Shown one piece after another: positions 13,749-25,617 of a DNA stretch of 64,000 bases (its first letter is position 1; every line of letters starts with the position of its first letter). This DNA comes from Phoebastria nigripes. Taxonomy: Eukaryota; Chordata; Aves; Procellariiformes; Diomedeidae. The stretch spans positions 154,854 to 218,853 of the forward strand of contig JAYKAV010003422.1 in NCBI GenBank assembly GCA_035582835.1. Reading direction: 5' to 3'. The position numbers and the translations under genes were made by a program. The notes below the pieces were generated by a model. It was not told the origin of the DNA, made no database searches, and saw only the letters and a list, made by a program, of their open reading frames with translations.

Positions 13749-14317
13749 TGTCCTGGTTCCGCCTGGGACAGAGTTAACTTTCTTCCCAGTAGCTGGGGGT
13801 GTGTGTGCTGTGTTTTGGGTTTGGTATAATAGGAGTGTTGATGGCCCATTGATGTTTTGGGTGGTGCTGGGTGGTGCTTGCACCAGGCACTTTTTGGCCT
13901 CCCATGCCCTGCCAGGTGCATGGGAAGCTGGCGGGGGGAGCATAGCTGGGGTGGCTGACCCAGCTGGCCAATGGGGTATTCCNTACCATGTAACGTCATG
14001 CTCAGTATAAAAACTAAGTGTGTGTGTGTGGGCTCTGGGTCCCAGGACGGGCTCTCGTGTTGGGCACGTGCCAGTTCAGCGGGTGGTGAGCAATTGCATT
14101 GTGCATCGCCTGCTTTGTGTATTCTGTTGTTGTTGTTGTTATCACTGATATTATTACTGTTCTACTTTGTTTTATTTCAATTATTAAACTGTTTTTATCT
14201 CAACCCGCAAGTTTTCCTACTTGTGCCCTCGTGATTCTCTCCCCCATCCTACTGGAGTAGGGGGGGTGAGCGAGCGGCTGCGTGGTGTCTAGGTGCTGCC
14301 AAGGTTAAACCATGACA
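13749..14317 (+). mobile_element. Solo LTR of the ERVL-like family, sense to SHB
   Basis: The element begins tgtcctggtt and ends accatgaca, with the TG...CA ends of a retroviral LTR. At 569 bp it matches the 567-bp 5' LTR of the provirus at 29262-29828 (opposite strand), sharing the same order of blocks. Visible promoter parts are CCAAT (13968-13972), a CRE-like TAACGTCA (13991-13998), TATAAAA (14006-14012), and downstream a (TTG)n tract and an ATTAAA poly(A) signal (14183-14188). No internal viral sequence follows. The five bases on each side (tgccc and agtct) do not match, so no target-site duplication is seen. One N lies at 13983. Confidence 0.9.
13968..14012 (+). promoter_or_regulatory. 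LTR core promoter: CCAAT, CRE-like site, TATA box
   Basis: CCAAT (13968), TAACGTCA (13991) and TATAAAA (14006) follow one another at promoter-like spacing inside the sense solo LTR. TAACGTCA differs by one base from the full CRE palindrome kept in the LTR at 55.6 kb. Any transcript would run in the same direction as SHB. Activity is not shown by sequence alone. Confidence 0.6.
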
Positions 14318-14779
14318 AGTCTGAATTCACTGGAAACCTTGGAAATCTTTTGGCTACAAAAGTGAAAGAGCTCCTTGTTTTCTTATTTCATATCTTGCTG
14401 GATTATGCAATGTGCTGCTGCTCTGTTCAAGGTCATTCTAGTCTCCCTCCCATCTTGCTTCCACCCTCCTCCCCCAACGCCTGTCCCCTAGTACCAGGTA
14501 TGTTGAATTTGAAGATGTCTCACTGCTCTGGCCATCCAGTGAGATAGAAAAGATGAATGTCAGCTTGCTGCAAAGGATTCTTTTATGTAGAACATGCTTG
14601 TGCATGAGGGCATGTGGCAGCTAAGGGAGCTTCTCCCTGTCTCGTAAAGATTCGTGTGAGTTGTGTAAACCCTCAAACTGGATCAAGTAAATTAAAAATG
14701 AAACTGTTCTGCATTTTCCCTTGAAAGCAGAGTTCTGTAGGCTGCGATTTCTTCTGATTTCATCAGTGTTCCATCTGTC

Positions 14780-15063
14780 CTTGCCATGCCTGGAAAGGGT
14801 GAAAGGCAGTGAACATAAACTGAAATGAGAGGTTCCAGCTGAATGTAATGAAAAACAATTCTCACTATGGACAGTCAAATGGTGGAGAAGGTTGCCCAAT
14901 GAGATTGTGTAGTCTCTATGTTTGGAGTTTTCCAAGACTGGACTCAGGAACCAGAACCTGAGTAACCTCATCTGACCTCATAGCTGACCCTGCTTTGAGT
15001 AGGAGATTGAACAAGATGACTTCCTGAGATCTTGTTTAACCTAACTTATCCTATGATCCTGCG
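14780..15063 (+). mobile_element. Worn CR1 LINE 3' end
   Basis: The sequence follows the CR1 3' region: an 'ggttgcccaatgagattgtg' segment, the 'gagttttccaagactggact' segment, 'gaccctgctttgagtagg', then 'aacaagatgacttcctgaga' and a terminal 'atcctatgatcctgcga'. The order agrees with the better kept copy at 54.3-54.5 kb. It is a 5'-truncated, non-coding copy. The 5' limit is uncertain and may extend towards 14620. Confidence 0.75.
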
Positions 15064-16216
15064 ACTAATCTGTAGCTATTCTGTGAAAGTGAGAAACGGC
15101 CGTGAGAATCAGGATATCCCAGGCTAGCTTGTGGGAATCCATGTTTGTTTGGTCTCAGTCCATTTCCAACTTTGCAACCATGTCAGTATGCTCCCAGGAC
15201 TGGTCTTTTTAAACTTAATTACTGGAAAGACCAGACAAGTGCTTGTGAGGCATAAAGAAGCAACCTGCTGAAATATAGCTTGAGCAGGCGCTCATCCATA
15301 AATATCCCAGTTTTCTGGAGGTGACACTGGATGCGGGATATGCATGTTGAAAGCATGCTGTTGCTGTTGCAGCAGTGAGTATGATTCCTGACAGCTGTTC
15401 ACCATCCCTTCTTGGGATGAAGGAGCAGAGGCTGGACAGATGGGCTTGCAGGCTGAACTGGGCCTGTATGTGCATGCCTGGACTCCGTTGGCAGGAATTC
15501 TGGGTGCCTTCCAGCTGGAAGTGTGATGGAAATGTAGGTGACTGATACCACTGTGATCTGCACGGAAAAGGAAGGGAGCGCTGTAAACTTTCGCTGTTGG
15601 CTCTGACTGGGAGGAGTGTCACTTTATTGGGTGGGAGACATCAGTGGTACATCTTGCTGACTTATCAGTTCAGCCCTCAATCTTCCCAAACTGGTCCCAG
15701 TTCTATTGTTCTTCTGCAACATTTCTCAAAAGCAGGATGGAGAGAATTTGTTACATGAAGAGTCAGCAGCTTGGGAGAGATGTGGACTGTTGCTGATGAG
15801 CTTTACAGGGATTTGTTAATTAGAGCTGGAACAGTGATGCTAAAAGAAAAAATGAGACTGGCAGCATTTGGGACAAAAAGTGAGACAAAAGTTCCTTGTC
15901 AGACTCATATGCCTCTTCTTCAAAGTTATGCTTTGTTTTCCTCTTCTTTCCTCTTGTTCTTTTGCAAAGAGGCTTTTAGCCAAAGGAAGTGTTTGAAGCC
16001 CATGTGAAAATGTTTAAAAGCAGCATTTTAATAACCAAGCTAGTATCAGGATTACAACTCTGGGAATAAATATTTCTACCCTAACCCGGATTTCTTTTTT
16101 TAAAAGAAAACTAGTGGACATTACATGCACTATGAAGTGAGAAGGAATTTCTACCCTTTCCCAGCTAGCTGTGCTCAAGTCAAAGGTCCTGCTGGGTGTT
16201 TTTTTGTTGTTGTTGG

Positions 16217-16301
16217 NNNNNNNNNNNNNNNNNNNNNNNNNNNNNNNNNNNNNNNNNNNNNNNNNNNNNNNNNNNNNNNNNNNNNNNNNNNNNNNNNNNN
16301 N
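16217..16301. other. Assembly gap (85 N)
   Basis: Eighty-five consecutive N follow a (GTT)n tract and precede unique sequence. The gap probably hides a simple repeat or a length-variable low-complexity stretch. The true size is unknown. Confidence 0.98.
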
Positions 16302-19173
16302 ACTTTGGTTTTTTCTCTATACTGTACAGAAAAGTTAAGTAAGCTCAAACAAGATGGTACAGGAAGTATTAGTTAAGCATGTGATGAAGTAAACGTAATA
16401 TGTCTTGGAAGGAACAAGATACCCTTTCAACTGTGATATTTTGTAATCTTTGTTGTGCTTAGCTTGCTGGTAAAGGGATAGATTTTTTGCCCGCTGGCTT
16501 TGCATCCAAACTCTGAAAGTCTCTAGTGGCAAAATATGAGTGAAACCTTAAGTAAATGGAGTCTGTTTCTGACATCAGCTGTAATGTGGTAGCTACAGTT
16601 TCTCCTGCATCTTTTTTGGTTTTGTAACCCAAACCAGAGGAGATTTTTCTTATCCTTAAAAGTAAATGAGGGTTGAAGATTCAGCCAGTTCTGTGTCTGT
16701 TTGCCACAGAGACTGAACATCTTGCCGTATCAGTTTACCAACATTTTAATGTGGCTTCACAGCAGTGTCATAAAATGAGCTTAAAACTTCAGGGGGAAGT
16801 GGTCAGAAACACAACTTCTTTTGTGCACTGTGCATTTTATGTAGGCTGGCAATAACAGCTTCTCTCCTTCTCTGGTTTCTGGCTATGAAGAATACTGCTT
16901 GAGGGTGCTCTGTTGGAGGAGCTCAAATACCTATGCAAACCCAGCTGTTCATTACCATTCTGGTTGCTAAAATTATTAGAGGCTATTTTCTGCAGGAGCA
17001 GCCTGCCCTTTCATGGGGCCAGGTAAGCCTTGTCTTGTTTTGGTGTGGTTTGTGTGCTGATATGTGCGTTTCTTTCTGTAATGCCTACCCAAGCAAAGAT
17101 CTAGGAAGCCTGCAGTGCATTTCTGCTTGTTGCTGGACCGTGTTGTGCTACTGTGACTGAATTTCTTGAGCGATAACAACGTGTGCAAAAAGAAGATAGA
17201 AATACTCAATCTTCATCTGAGCTTGCTCTTGGTTCTGCCTTATTCATTTTCATGTGTTGGTGGCTTGGAGTGGGAGAGTTCACATACAGCTTGTTTTTTT
17301 GAAGCAGAATGTAGGCATGAAAAACTGATGCTATTGTAGGTCAGACTACCAATTAAGAACAAACCAGGCAAACTGGGGGGAAATGAGGCTTGCCTGGAGG
17401 AACTCTGGGCTTGTTTGGAGTTCTGCATGCATTTTCTGTGGAGAGGGTAATTTGAAAAGCTATGTGAAGAAGCAGTGGGTTTTGTGGCTTTTGTGCTGTT
17501 GTAGCTCTCGTATGGTCTGTCAAACAGTTGCACTTGGCTGGGATGGGCTGCAAGGCAGAAAAGTGTGATGGCATAGCTGAGCCCTCTTGAGCTTTTCCTA
17601 AGCAAGTCCTGCAGCAGCTGTTATGGCTCTAATGCAGCCTGAGGTGGGCTAGAAGGTGTCTGTGCTGCTGTCTCAATTGAAATAGAAAGGAAAGAGGGAG
17701 ACAAAGGAAAAAAATGTGGTGTCTTTCAGCTTTTGTATGTTAAGCTGAGTACCACTTATTATTGCCCTTTCCTTTGGTTGTGAGATGCACCGTCACTGAG
17801 AAAGCTTGGCCTCATGGTAGAATACAGAGCACATCAACAGACAGCCTCTCCTAATCACTTTTTTAAAGGATCTTTTTTGTGTCTTTCTTGAAAGACAAAC
17901 AAAGAACAAAATACCCAGCAAGAAATCAGCTTTCCACAATTGTCTGTTTGGGTGTGGTTTTGTGCGTTGAAAATGTTTGCATGAACATTGGTTAGTGGTT
18001 TAGGGATGCATATTGGAAAATAAGAGTATAACTGGAAAAATTACCAGAAAATGTTGACTCAGTTGTATGCATCAAGATCATGACTGGAATGAATTTTTAT
18101 AATATGACATTTTCTGACAACCTAAGTGGAAAATACCAGATGTTGCTGTTCATGAGTTGTGATGCTTCTGTTGCAAGAAGGGAAGAAGAGGAGTGATTTA
18201 TGGTGTTCGCATGATGGTGGTTTTCTTTCCTTAACAGTAGGGTCTGTTCTTAATGATGCTCTGCTGAATGCTAACCAGATTTATTTGCTGTGGTTAGATA
18301 TCTGTGTAAGCACAAATGCTCTTGAGTGATGACATGATAGACTGTATACTTTAGAGCATTTTATCAATAGCTGCATACATTCAAACACCGCTTCACGTTC
18401 TGTACTGTTGCATGAAAGTGTTGTCCAAGGGGAAAAAAACAACACTGCATTACTAACAGATTACTCTGTAAGTGGGCTTTCAACTAAGAATTGGCATCTA
18501 GTCAGGGTTTGCCTGAGTAGTACAATAACTACAGACAAATCTGCAAACAAGTGCAAGGTACTGAAAATTAGCAGCTGGACAGCTCAGTGTAGAGTATTTG
18601 AATTCTTACAAATGCTAGGTACTAGTTGCTCCTTCCATCAATCACTTGCTGAGCTGACTTGATGAGTAAAGGGATCATAGGCCAAAGAGGATGAGTTGAA
18701 ACATTTTCCCAGTAATTTCAATGTTCATATCCCTGTCACTTTTTCTGTGCTAGCAAATCAACTGTCTTTTACTGCATGCAAGGCCTTGGATTGTGAAAAG
18801 CAAGAATTTATGGCTGGATGTGATGACAACTGAGCAGCTTTCTTGGTCTACTCATGTGCAGGTAGAATTCTAAATTAAATCATTTTGTCTCCAGAGCTGA
18901 ACAGCAAATGTAGACTATCTTTCATGTCTATGTTAATGATCCTGCTGTATGCATGTGCAGGACCGTGCTGGACTTTGAGTTTACTGAATCTCCCATCCTA
19001 ACATTTGGAGTCATATCTGAAGGCTTTTATGTCCAACAGATGGTGATTCATCTTCATTAGGTGCTTTGGTACTGATCAGAGTTCCTAGATTGTGCCAGTA
19101 GCTCAACTTGAGTGACGGAACAGAAAGATTGCAACTAGGACAACACTTTCCTTGGGAAGGCAAGTCGAAGTGG

Positions 19174-19269
19174 GCAAAATTGCAAATAATCACTGTGGCT
19201 GATCACTGTTTCTCGCAACTTGCCATTTGCAAAATTGCAAATGATCGCTGTGGCAAATAATCACTGTGG
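19174..19269. repeat. Imperfect local tandem repeat
   Basis: A unit of about 26 bases beginning gcaaaattgcaaat occurs at 19174-19200 and again at 19229-19254, followed at once by a partial third copy (aaataatcactgtgg, 19255-19269). An extra 'gatcactgt' echo lies between the first two. The copies differ at a few bases. Confidence 0.8.
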
Positions 19270-22200
19270 ATGTTCCTTGCAGTGAACAGGAAAAAAACAC
19301 ATGGTTTAGTATGCAGATGCTGTGTGGCTTTTAAATCCTGCCAAAGGAGGAAACACGAGTACTGATAGTGCCTGCTCTTGCTGGAATCCTGGTCAGAGGG
19401 AAAGATCTCTTGTAGGTGCATCAGATATCACTTCCAAAGCTTTGACTTCTCTTTGTTTTCATTAATTTTTTCTGAGAAATGACTAACAAAGATAAAATAA
19501 TGGTCATTTGTCACCAGGGAAGCTTCAGGCTATGTTTTGAGCTCTCAGTTCTGTTTTGTTTTTTAATCATAGTGACACAGTCGTTCACAGGCTAGATGTT
19601 TCTTTAGAAACAATGTGCAATTCACATTTCTGTGTTGCTTTTCACCATGTAGCCACCATGTCTATGGAAGAAATCTATTCTAGGAATTTTTAAGTGGCAG
19701 TCCTTCTCCCTGCCTTGTACTTTCTATGGGGAATGCTAGCAGGTGGCTAAAAGAAGACAAGAGCGTGTCTCATATGGCTGAGAGGTTTTATTAAATCAGA
19801 TACGGCAGCTCTTCTGGCTACATGAGTCTACTGTCTCAGTCTGCCATATATGTTGTTCCTGTAGGCAACTTCTTCCCCGCTACGTATCACAGGGCAATTA
19901 AGTCTGGAGGGAGGCTTCTATTCACTTCCCCTTCTTCTCTGTCCCCTCCCCCATCCCAAGTAAGGCCATGTTCAAAGTTAGTTACATACAGAGAAGGTAA
20001 CTCCTCTCTGGGTAATTCTCATTGAACTTAAATCTCCAGCTATTAGGGAAATAGTTGCATATTTTGGCTTGGTTTTAATAAACTCACTTTTGGTCATGTC
20101 TAAATATCCCTTGCAATATCATCTTGAATGTATAAATATAGATAAGTATTTATACTCACTAAAATCTTTTTTATCAGTACTTACCTCATTCGATGCTTTT
20201 GAGTAAGCTTTCAGTAAGCAGAGACTCTCACAGGCAGACAAGATTCAAGAAGATGTCTTCCTTCTGTGTAAGCGTTGAATGACATTTACATTATGAATGG
20301 GTTCTTCTTCCACTCCTTTCCCCTCTCCAGGTGATTCCTGTGAAGGGGTGAGATTGTGTGCCTGAAGAGAGCTGCCAAGGGCGTTGTGAGCATCAGTAGC
20401 AGCCATGAGTAGCAAGACTGATCTAACTGCAGGAAATAGTAGTCATACTTGCTGCGAGCTTCTCTGTCCTGACACTGGAGAGTGTTAGCTTGATTAAAAT
20501 AGCCACCACAATGGAATTAGAATGTCTTTCAAGGAGAATTGATTCTGCTTGTGCTAATCTTAGAATAAATTTTTTGGAACGCTGTAGTTTGTGTCACGGG
20601 CTGGTGAGAACCATTGTGCTAACAGGTGTACATGAAAATACCTGCGCTGCACTCTGTTTCCAAGAGGGCTTCCATTCCCACTTACCACAAGGAATGAATC
20701 CTCTTTTACACAGCGTAGAAGCTTCGGAGTATGGAATGAGAATCATGGATTTTGATTGAGTCGAAGTCTCTGTTTTGCATTGTTGCCACTTGAATTGCTC
20801 CATTTAGCCTATGGAACAATGATCCTTGAATCCCAAAGGTCAGTGCTCCTGATCAGAAAGGTCAAGAAAACCTACAAGCAAACCATGGATGTAGTATTAT
20901 GACACAACTGGCTGTGTCAACATCTGGAGTTGGCTATTGGCCAAGCAGCAGTAAATGTACAGAATCTTGTGGAGGTTTTTTGGATTCTTTTTCCCCTCCC
21001 CTAAATAAAAAAGGCATCCCTACTCCTCTTCTACGTCTTTCTAAGAAATGTGTAAGGAGTAAGTAGCTAAGCAGCATCAAAGCACCTCTGAAGAGGTAAA
21101 GTCTGCAGAAATCATGACTTTTAAGATGGCAGTTATAATTTTAATCACTGCTTATTTAACAGAAAATTAGGTGTTAAGGCGGAAGGCTTTGTAGAATAAA
21201 TTTCTGCCTTCAGGGAACTGAAGAAATTTAATTTTTTATTTCTTTGCCTCTGCCACAAAAGAAATACATCTCCAAGGACAGTTTTCATGTCCTTTGGAAG
21301 CAGTACTGCTGTTCTTCCAATCCATCAGGATTTAGGTTTTCTTCCCATGTGTTTTGTTTTTTTAATCAGCCTCCCTTGACTCCACCAACACCCACCCCTC
21401 CTCTTCCCCCCTCTCCCCACCCCTGAAGAAAAATGTGTACTTCCTATCTTCTTGGGCAGGGTATGCTTGCTTGTTTGTTTTATTTCAGTACATACTTTCT
21501 GTAGAAGATATTACTGTTTCTTGTTGCTGGTTTATTGATACTTATCATAAAGGGACGTCTCCCCTCCTGCCCTTGCTCTGACTGGCCTAATAGTCTTTCT
21601 TTATCAGGATTGTTGGAATGTAAAGTTGCTTTGAATGCTTCTTCCTGTGATAATGAGTCATACTTGGACTTCAGTAGGATTTCTGTCATAATGCAGGCTG
21701 TTTAAAGACATTGCTTTTCACATCAAGAGGTTATGCCAAGCTCTCACACCGAGGCAGGGGAACAAATGTCTGTTGTTCATTCTTGGAAAGTGGCTCACTT
21801 CTGAGTCACTTGTCTTCTGTTCAGAAGGAAAAATGAGGAAAGATCTTCTCATACCCAGCTTTTTCTGCAGCAAAATCTGGAATCATAAGCATTGGGAGGC
21901 AGTTGCTGCAGTCTCAAATCAAAACAGCCCTCCCTGTTATTGGAATGTTATTGGTGTTCTCTTGTGTCCCAGCAGTTGGAGGCATCCATCTGGACCTGGA
22001 AGCAGAGCAGAAAGCAGTTTGACTTCTGGTGGCCTGAGGTGTAATTTGAGCAGAGGTAAAACTTGGCTTCTGTGGTGAATAGATTTTGCACTAATACAAT
22101 GAGAATTCTGCAGCATGAGTTCTAAAATGTTTCCAGATTATCATGCCAATATGGGCATGAAAAGAAACATTAATGATGAGGCTTGGAATAAGCAAGCAGT

Positions 22201-22766
22201 TGGCTAAATATTTCTGACTTGTTTATGGAGAGGGAAAGGAAATGGATTCAATAGGAGCAAATGTTCTTGTGTCAAGGTTATCTTTAGCATCTGTCTTATG
22301 CCTCTGGCAAACTGGCAAGTTATTTGCTTGATGTGTAGCCTACCCATACATCTGGTGCAAACAGCTCACTGCCCTTTAATGCAGTTACATGCTGATTCAG
22401 TGGCTCTCCATTGGAAGCCTCAAGAGCAGAGCATGTGGAGAGCAGAGGTTTGGGCCAATTCAGCAAGACCTGTTCCCTGATAGAGAGCAAGAAGAAGTCC
22501 AGATGAAACTTGGCTTTCTGTATTCAGGCCTGGCTCTGATGTGGCCTTCACCTGCTAGAGACAGCCAGGCTGTCAGGATAATGTCTGGGGAGATGCATCA
22601 GGTATTCACCAGTACCTCTCAATGTGAGCCTGAGCCTTCCCAAGTTTCTTTCTACTCCCACTGATAACTTCAGGTTTTCAGTGACAGGTGAGAATACAAG
22701 GAATACAAGTGGCTGTTGTCTACAAACAAGCCTTGTTCTTGTTCTTGAGTTGTGTTCTCAGGTACC

Positions 22767-22799
<33 letters not shown>

Positions 22800-22800
22800 G
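22767..22800. repeat. T-run followed by (GT)n
   Basis: About twenty consecutive T run into five GT dinucleotides. It accounts for the poly-phenylalanine frames that cross this spot. It is a likely microsatellite. Confidence 0.9.
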
Positions 22801-23931
22801 TGCTCTTCTAGTTATCCCAGGCTTATCTATAGAAAGCCAAGTGTGCTACAGCAAGTCCTCCAAACACTTTGCGGACTGCCCTTCTGGAGCTCTTGAATAT
22901 AAAGTGTTTGAATCCACATTTCAAAAGTTATGCAGCTCATAACTCTGCTCTGACTATCCTAGTTGAAGACAGGTTAGCCTGTTCCCTAACTGCTGAAACA
23001 CTCCCTTTCCATGTGGGGCCTTTTGTTTATACAGGACAACAAGATGCAAGTAGCAAGGGATTGTTGTTTGCTTGCTTGCTTTAATTAAACATCCAGATCT
23101 TTCTGATGATAAATGTTTAGTTTGTCTGTGTGCCTTGAAACTTGACACCAGAAAGATCTCTGATTTCCAGATAAAGTTGCTTCAATGCTAAGATCCTTGC
23201 AGCTGGAATTATCTAGTAGATTTGAGTGGTGCAAATGTACTAAGTGAGAATAGCATCACAGTGGTGTTCACTCCAGGTTGGTTATAGTTTTGTACGTTGT
23301 GTGGCTGATATCAGGTTGCATTTTTCACGTGGCTAGCAGGAAGCTAAATCCAGGTCACTACGATTGAAGCTGTTTAAATGCTGACTTCTGGGAAGAGGGC
23401 ATAAGTGAAACAACCATCTGGAGGAGACCTTTAGTCTGAATCCAGAGATAGGGGGGCAGAAATTCTTAAAACCGACAGCTGTGCTCTGTACAATCCTATT
23501 CCAGCACAGTGTTTACATGTTAATATGTGTTAAATAAATGAATGAACAATCTGGTGAGCTTCCTTCAAATAGCTGTGTATCTGAACAAAGTTAAGTGCGT
23601 GCACAAATGACCTTGAAAAATCACTGTACTTTTATTCAAGGGTTTCTATCAACAGCTATTTGTTGGAGTTAGGAGCATTGCCAAGTATTTTGTCCCATGC
23701 TTTAGGAAACCAGTTTTATCCACCAGTATGACCAACTCTACATTGAGCTCTATACTGTTGAATGGAGATGGGCGCAACTAAGTGTGGTGTGTAAAATCCC
23801 AGCAGTAGAATTCTGTCATCTGTCCTCAGTTCTGCTCTCAGGCTTCTCAGGTCCAAGGGGTATTGATAGCCCTTGTACTTTGCTTAAAAATCAATTTCAG
23901 TGTTAGCTTTTCAAAAGTTGGCCTTGCATAG

Positions 23932-23963
23932 TGTTGTGGTTTAACCCTAGCCAGCAACTAAAC
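23932..23963 (-). repeat. Remnant of the provirus 3' LTR (terminal 32 bases only)
   Basis: These 32 bases match the end of the 5' LTR at 29262-29293 at 30 of 32 positions, then similarity stops abruptly. The rest of the LTR (about 535 bp) is missing. The next sequence is unrelated to the LTR and leads into the integrase tail. The polypurine tract expected just before a 3' LTR is not seen either. Confidence 0.75.
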
Positions 23964-24125
23964 GCTCGTCTGGTTTTATCATTGTTGCACTTTGCTCGGT
24001 TTCATCAGAGTTCCTTCTTCATTAATCTGCGTGATTCTTACTGCAATACCGTTGATGTGACATATAGTAACCATAGAAGTGGTGACATACAGTATTATAT
24101 AGCAATTAACATCATTCAATTCAGT

Positions 24126-24915
24126 TCATTGGCTATTTTCACCCAAAATTAAATCCCCTTGAGGTACACATCGGACTTCCCCATCCTTTCGCATTACCCA
24201 CCAAGTGCACCCAGGTCCTTGAGCAAAAGCAATCCCACGAATGGGTTTTCCCTTGCCTGAGGCAGGAGTAACCCAGACTGTCTTCCCCAGCATATTTTTT
24301 ATGTGCACTACAGGGACTTTATCCCCATCTACAGTACGTAAGGGTTTTGATTGGGCAGGGCCAGCTGAGGTGACAGATCCCCTNGTGTTGACTAACCANG
24401 TGGCTTTTGCTAAATGTGCATCCCAATGCTTGAATGTCCCACCACCCATTGCCCTCAGTGTAGTTTTCAGCAGTCCATTGTATCGTTCTATTTTCCCAGA
24501 GGCTGGTGCATGATAGGGGATGTGATATACCCACTCAATGCCATGCTTTTTGGCCCAGGTGTCTATGAGGGTGTTTCGGAAATGGGTCCAGTTGTCTGAC
24601 TCTGTTCTTTCTGGGGTGCCATGTCACCATAAGACTTGGTTTTCCAAGGCCCAGGATAGTGTTCCGGGCAGTGGCATGGGGCACGGGATATGTTTCCAGA
24701 CATCCAGTGGTTGCTTCCACCATGGTGNGCACATAGCGCTTGCCTTGGCGGGTTTGTGGGAGTGTGATATGATCAATCTGCCAGGCCTCCCCNTATTTAT
24801 ATTTCAGCCATCGTCCTCCATACCAAAGAGGCTTTACGCGCTTGGCTTGCTTGATGGCAGCACAGGTTTCACATTCATGGATAACCTGTGCAATAGTGTC
24901 CATGGTCAAGTCCAC
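24126..24915 (-). pseudogene. Endogenous retroviral integrase, frameshifted
   Basis: This is the integrase part of the ERVL-like pol, which in a live element joins the DNA copy to host DNA. The zinc-finger cysteines are in CETCAAIK, and the paired histidines (HHTSGH) lie just upstream in the RNase H frame. The first catalytic Asp is in WQIDHITL. The frame then breaks near 24650-24660. The segments with the second Asp and the Glu (around GKIERYN, near 24470-24490) are still encoded but in other frames, and the C-terminal part runs from 24449 to 24126 in a frame different from the start. N bases at 24384, 24399, 24727 and 24793 leave some residues undefined. It is broken and cannot be translated as one chain. 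Confidence 0.88.
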
Positions 24916-24936
24916 CCCTCGATCTCAAGCCCATCT

Positions 24937-25617
24937 CTATGTTGCATCTCTTCCTTGATGGCCTGAAGTGTGATGGGCCCACTGAGCTATAAGTAATTCA
25001 CCCTTATGTTGCCAGTCCAGATCCACCTGAGCCACTTTGATCTTAGCATCCTGGTCCACCTGCTGGTTGTTTTGATGTTCTTCAGTGGCCCAACTCTTGG
25101 GTACGTGAGCATCTACGTGANGCACTTTTACAGCCAGGTTCTCTACCCGGGCAGCGATATGTTGCCACAATGCGGCAGCCCAGATAGGTTTACCTCTGCG
25201 CTGCCAGCTGTTCTGCTTCCATTGCTGCAACCACCCCCACAGGGCATTTGCTACCATCCACGACTCAGTATAGAGGTAAAGTACTGGCCATTTTTCTCGT
25301 TCGGCAATATCCAGCGCCAGCTGGAAGTCTTTCACCTCTGCAAACTGACTCGATTCACCTTCTCCTTCAGCAGTTTCTGTGACTTGTCGTATAGGACTCC
25401 ATACAGCAGCCTTCCACCTCCAATGCTTTCCCACAAGATGACAGGACCCATCANTGAACAGGGCATATTGCTTCTCATTTTCTGGTAGTTTATTATACAG
25501 TGGGGCCTCCTCAGCATGTGTCACCTCCTCCTCTGGGGACATTCCAAAATCTTTGCCTTCTGGCACGTTCTTGATCACTTTCCTATTCGGGCCCGCTGTG
25601 TGATCAGCGTGACCCAC
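24937..25617 (-). pseudogene. Endogenous retroviral RNase H domain, broken
   Basis: This is the RNase H part of pol, which degrades the RNA strand of the RNA-DNA hybrid. Visible motifs in order are DGS (first acidic residue), SQFAEVK (the Glu), YTES where the family has an Asp (codon 25264-25266) and HVDAH (last acidic residue). The domain sits in a different frame from the RT and connection segments, so a frameshift lies near 25575-25617. A stop at 24937-24939 separates it from integrase, although both share a frame. N bases lie at 25121 and 25454. Confidence 0.88.

Larger units (their letters stand above)
15064..23931 (+). other. SHB: SHB intron 2, middle part
   Basis: This stretch lies between the worn CR1 and the provirus. 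I see an 85-base assembly gap (16217-16301), a small tandem repeat at 19174-19269 and a T-run followed by (GT)n near 22767-22800. No open frame resembles a known protein. Several frames of 60-120 codons are what random AT-rich DNA gives. Confidence 0.6.

Noticed and set aside
13801..14234. Short open frames inside the LTR at 13.7 kb and its relatives
   Set aside because: They follow the LTR's base composition and are not conserved among the three LTR copies.
16125..16376. Open frame of 83 codons
   Set aside because: It is open only because it crosses the 85-base N gap.
23964..24125. Possible env or dUTPase after integrase
   Set aside because: The space is too short (about 160 bases) and shows no env or dUTPase motif.
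24538..25488. Long plus-strand frames of 142 and 160 codons
   Set aside because: They lie opposite the integrase and RNase H of the antisense provirus and have no family resemblance.
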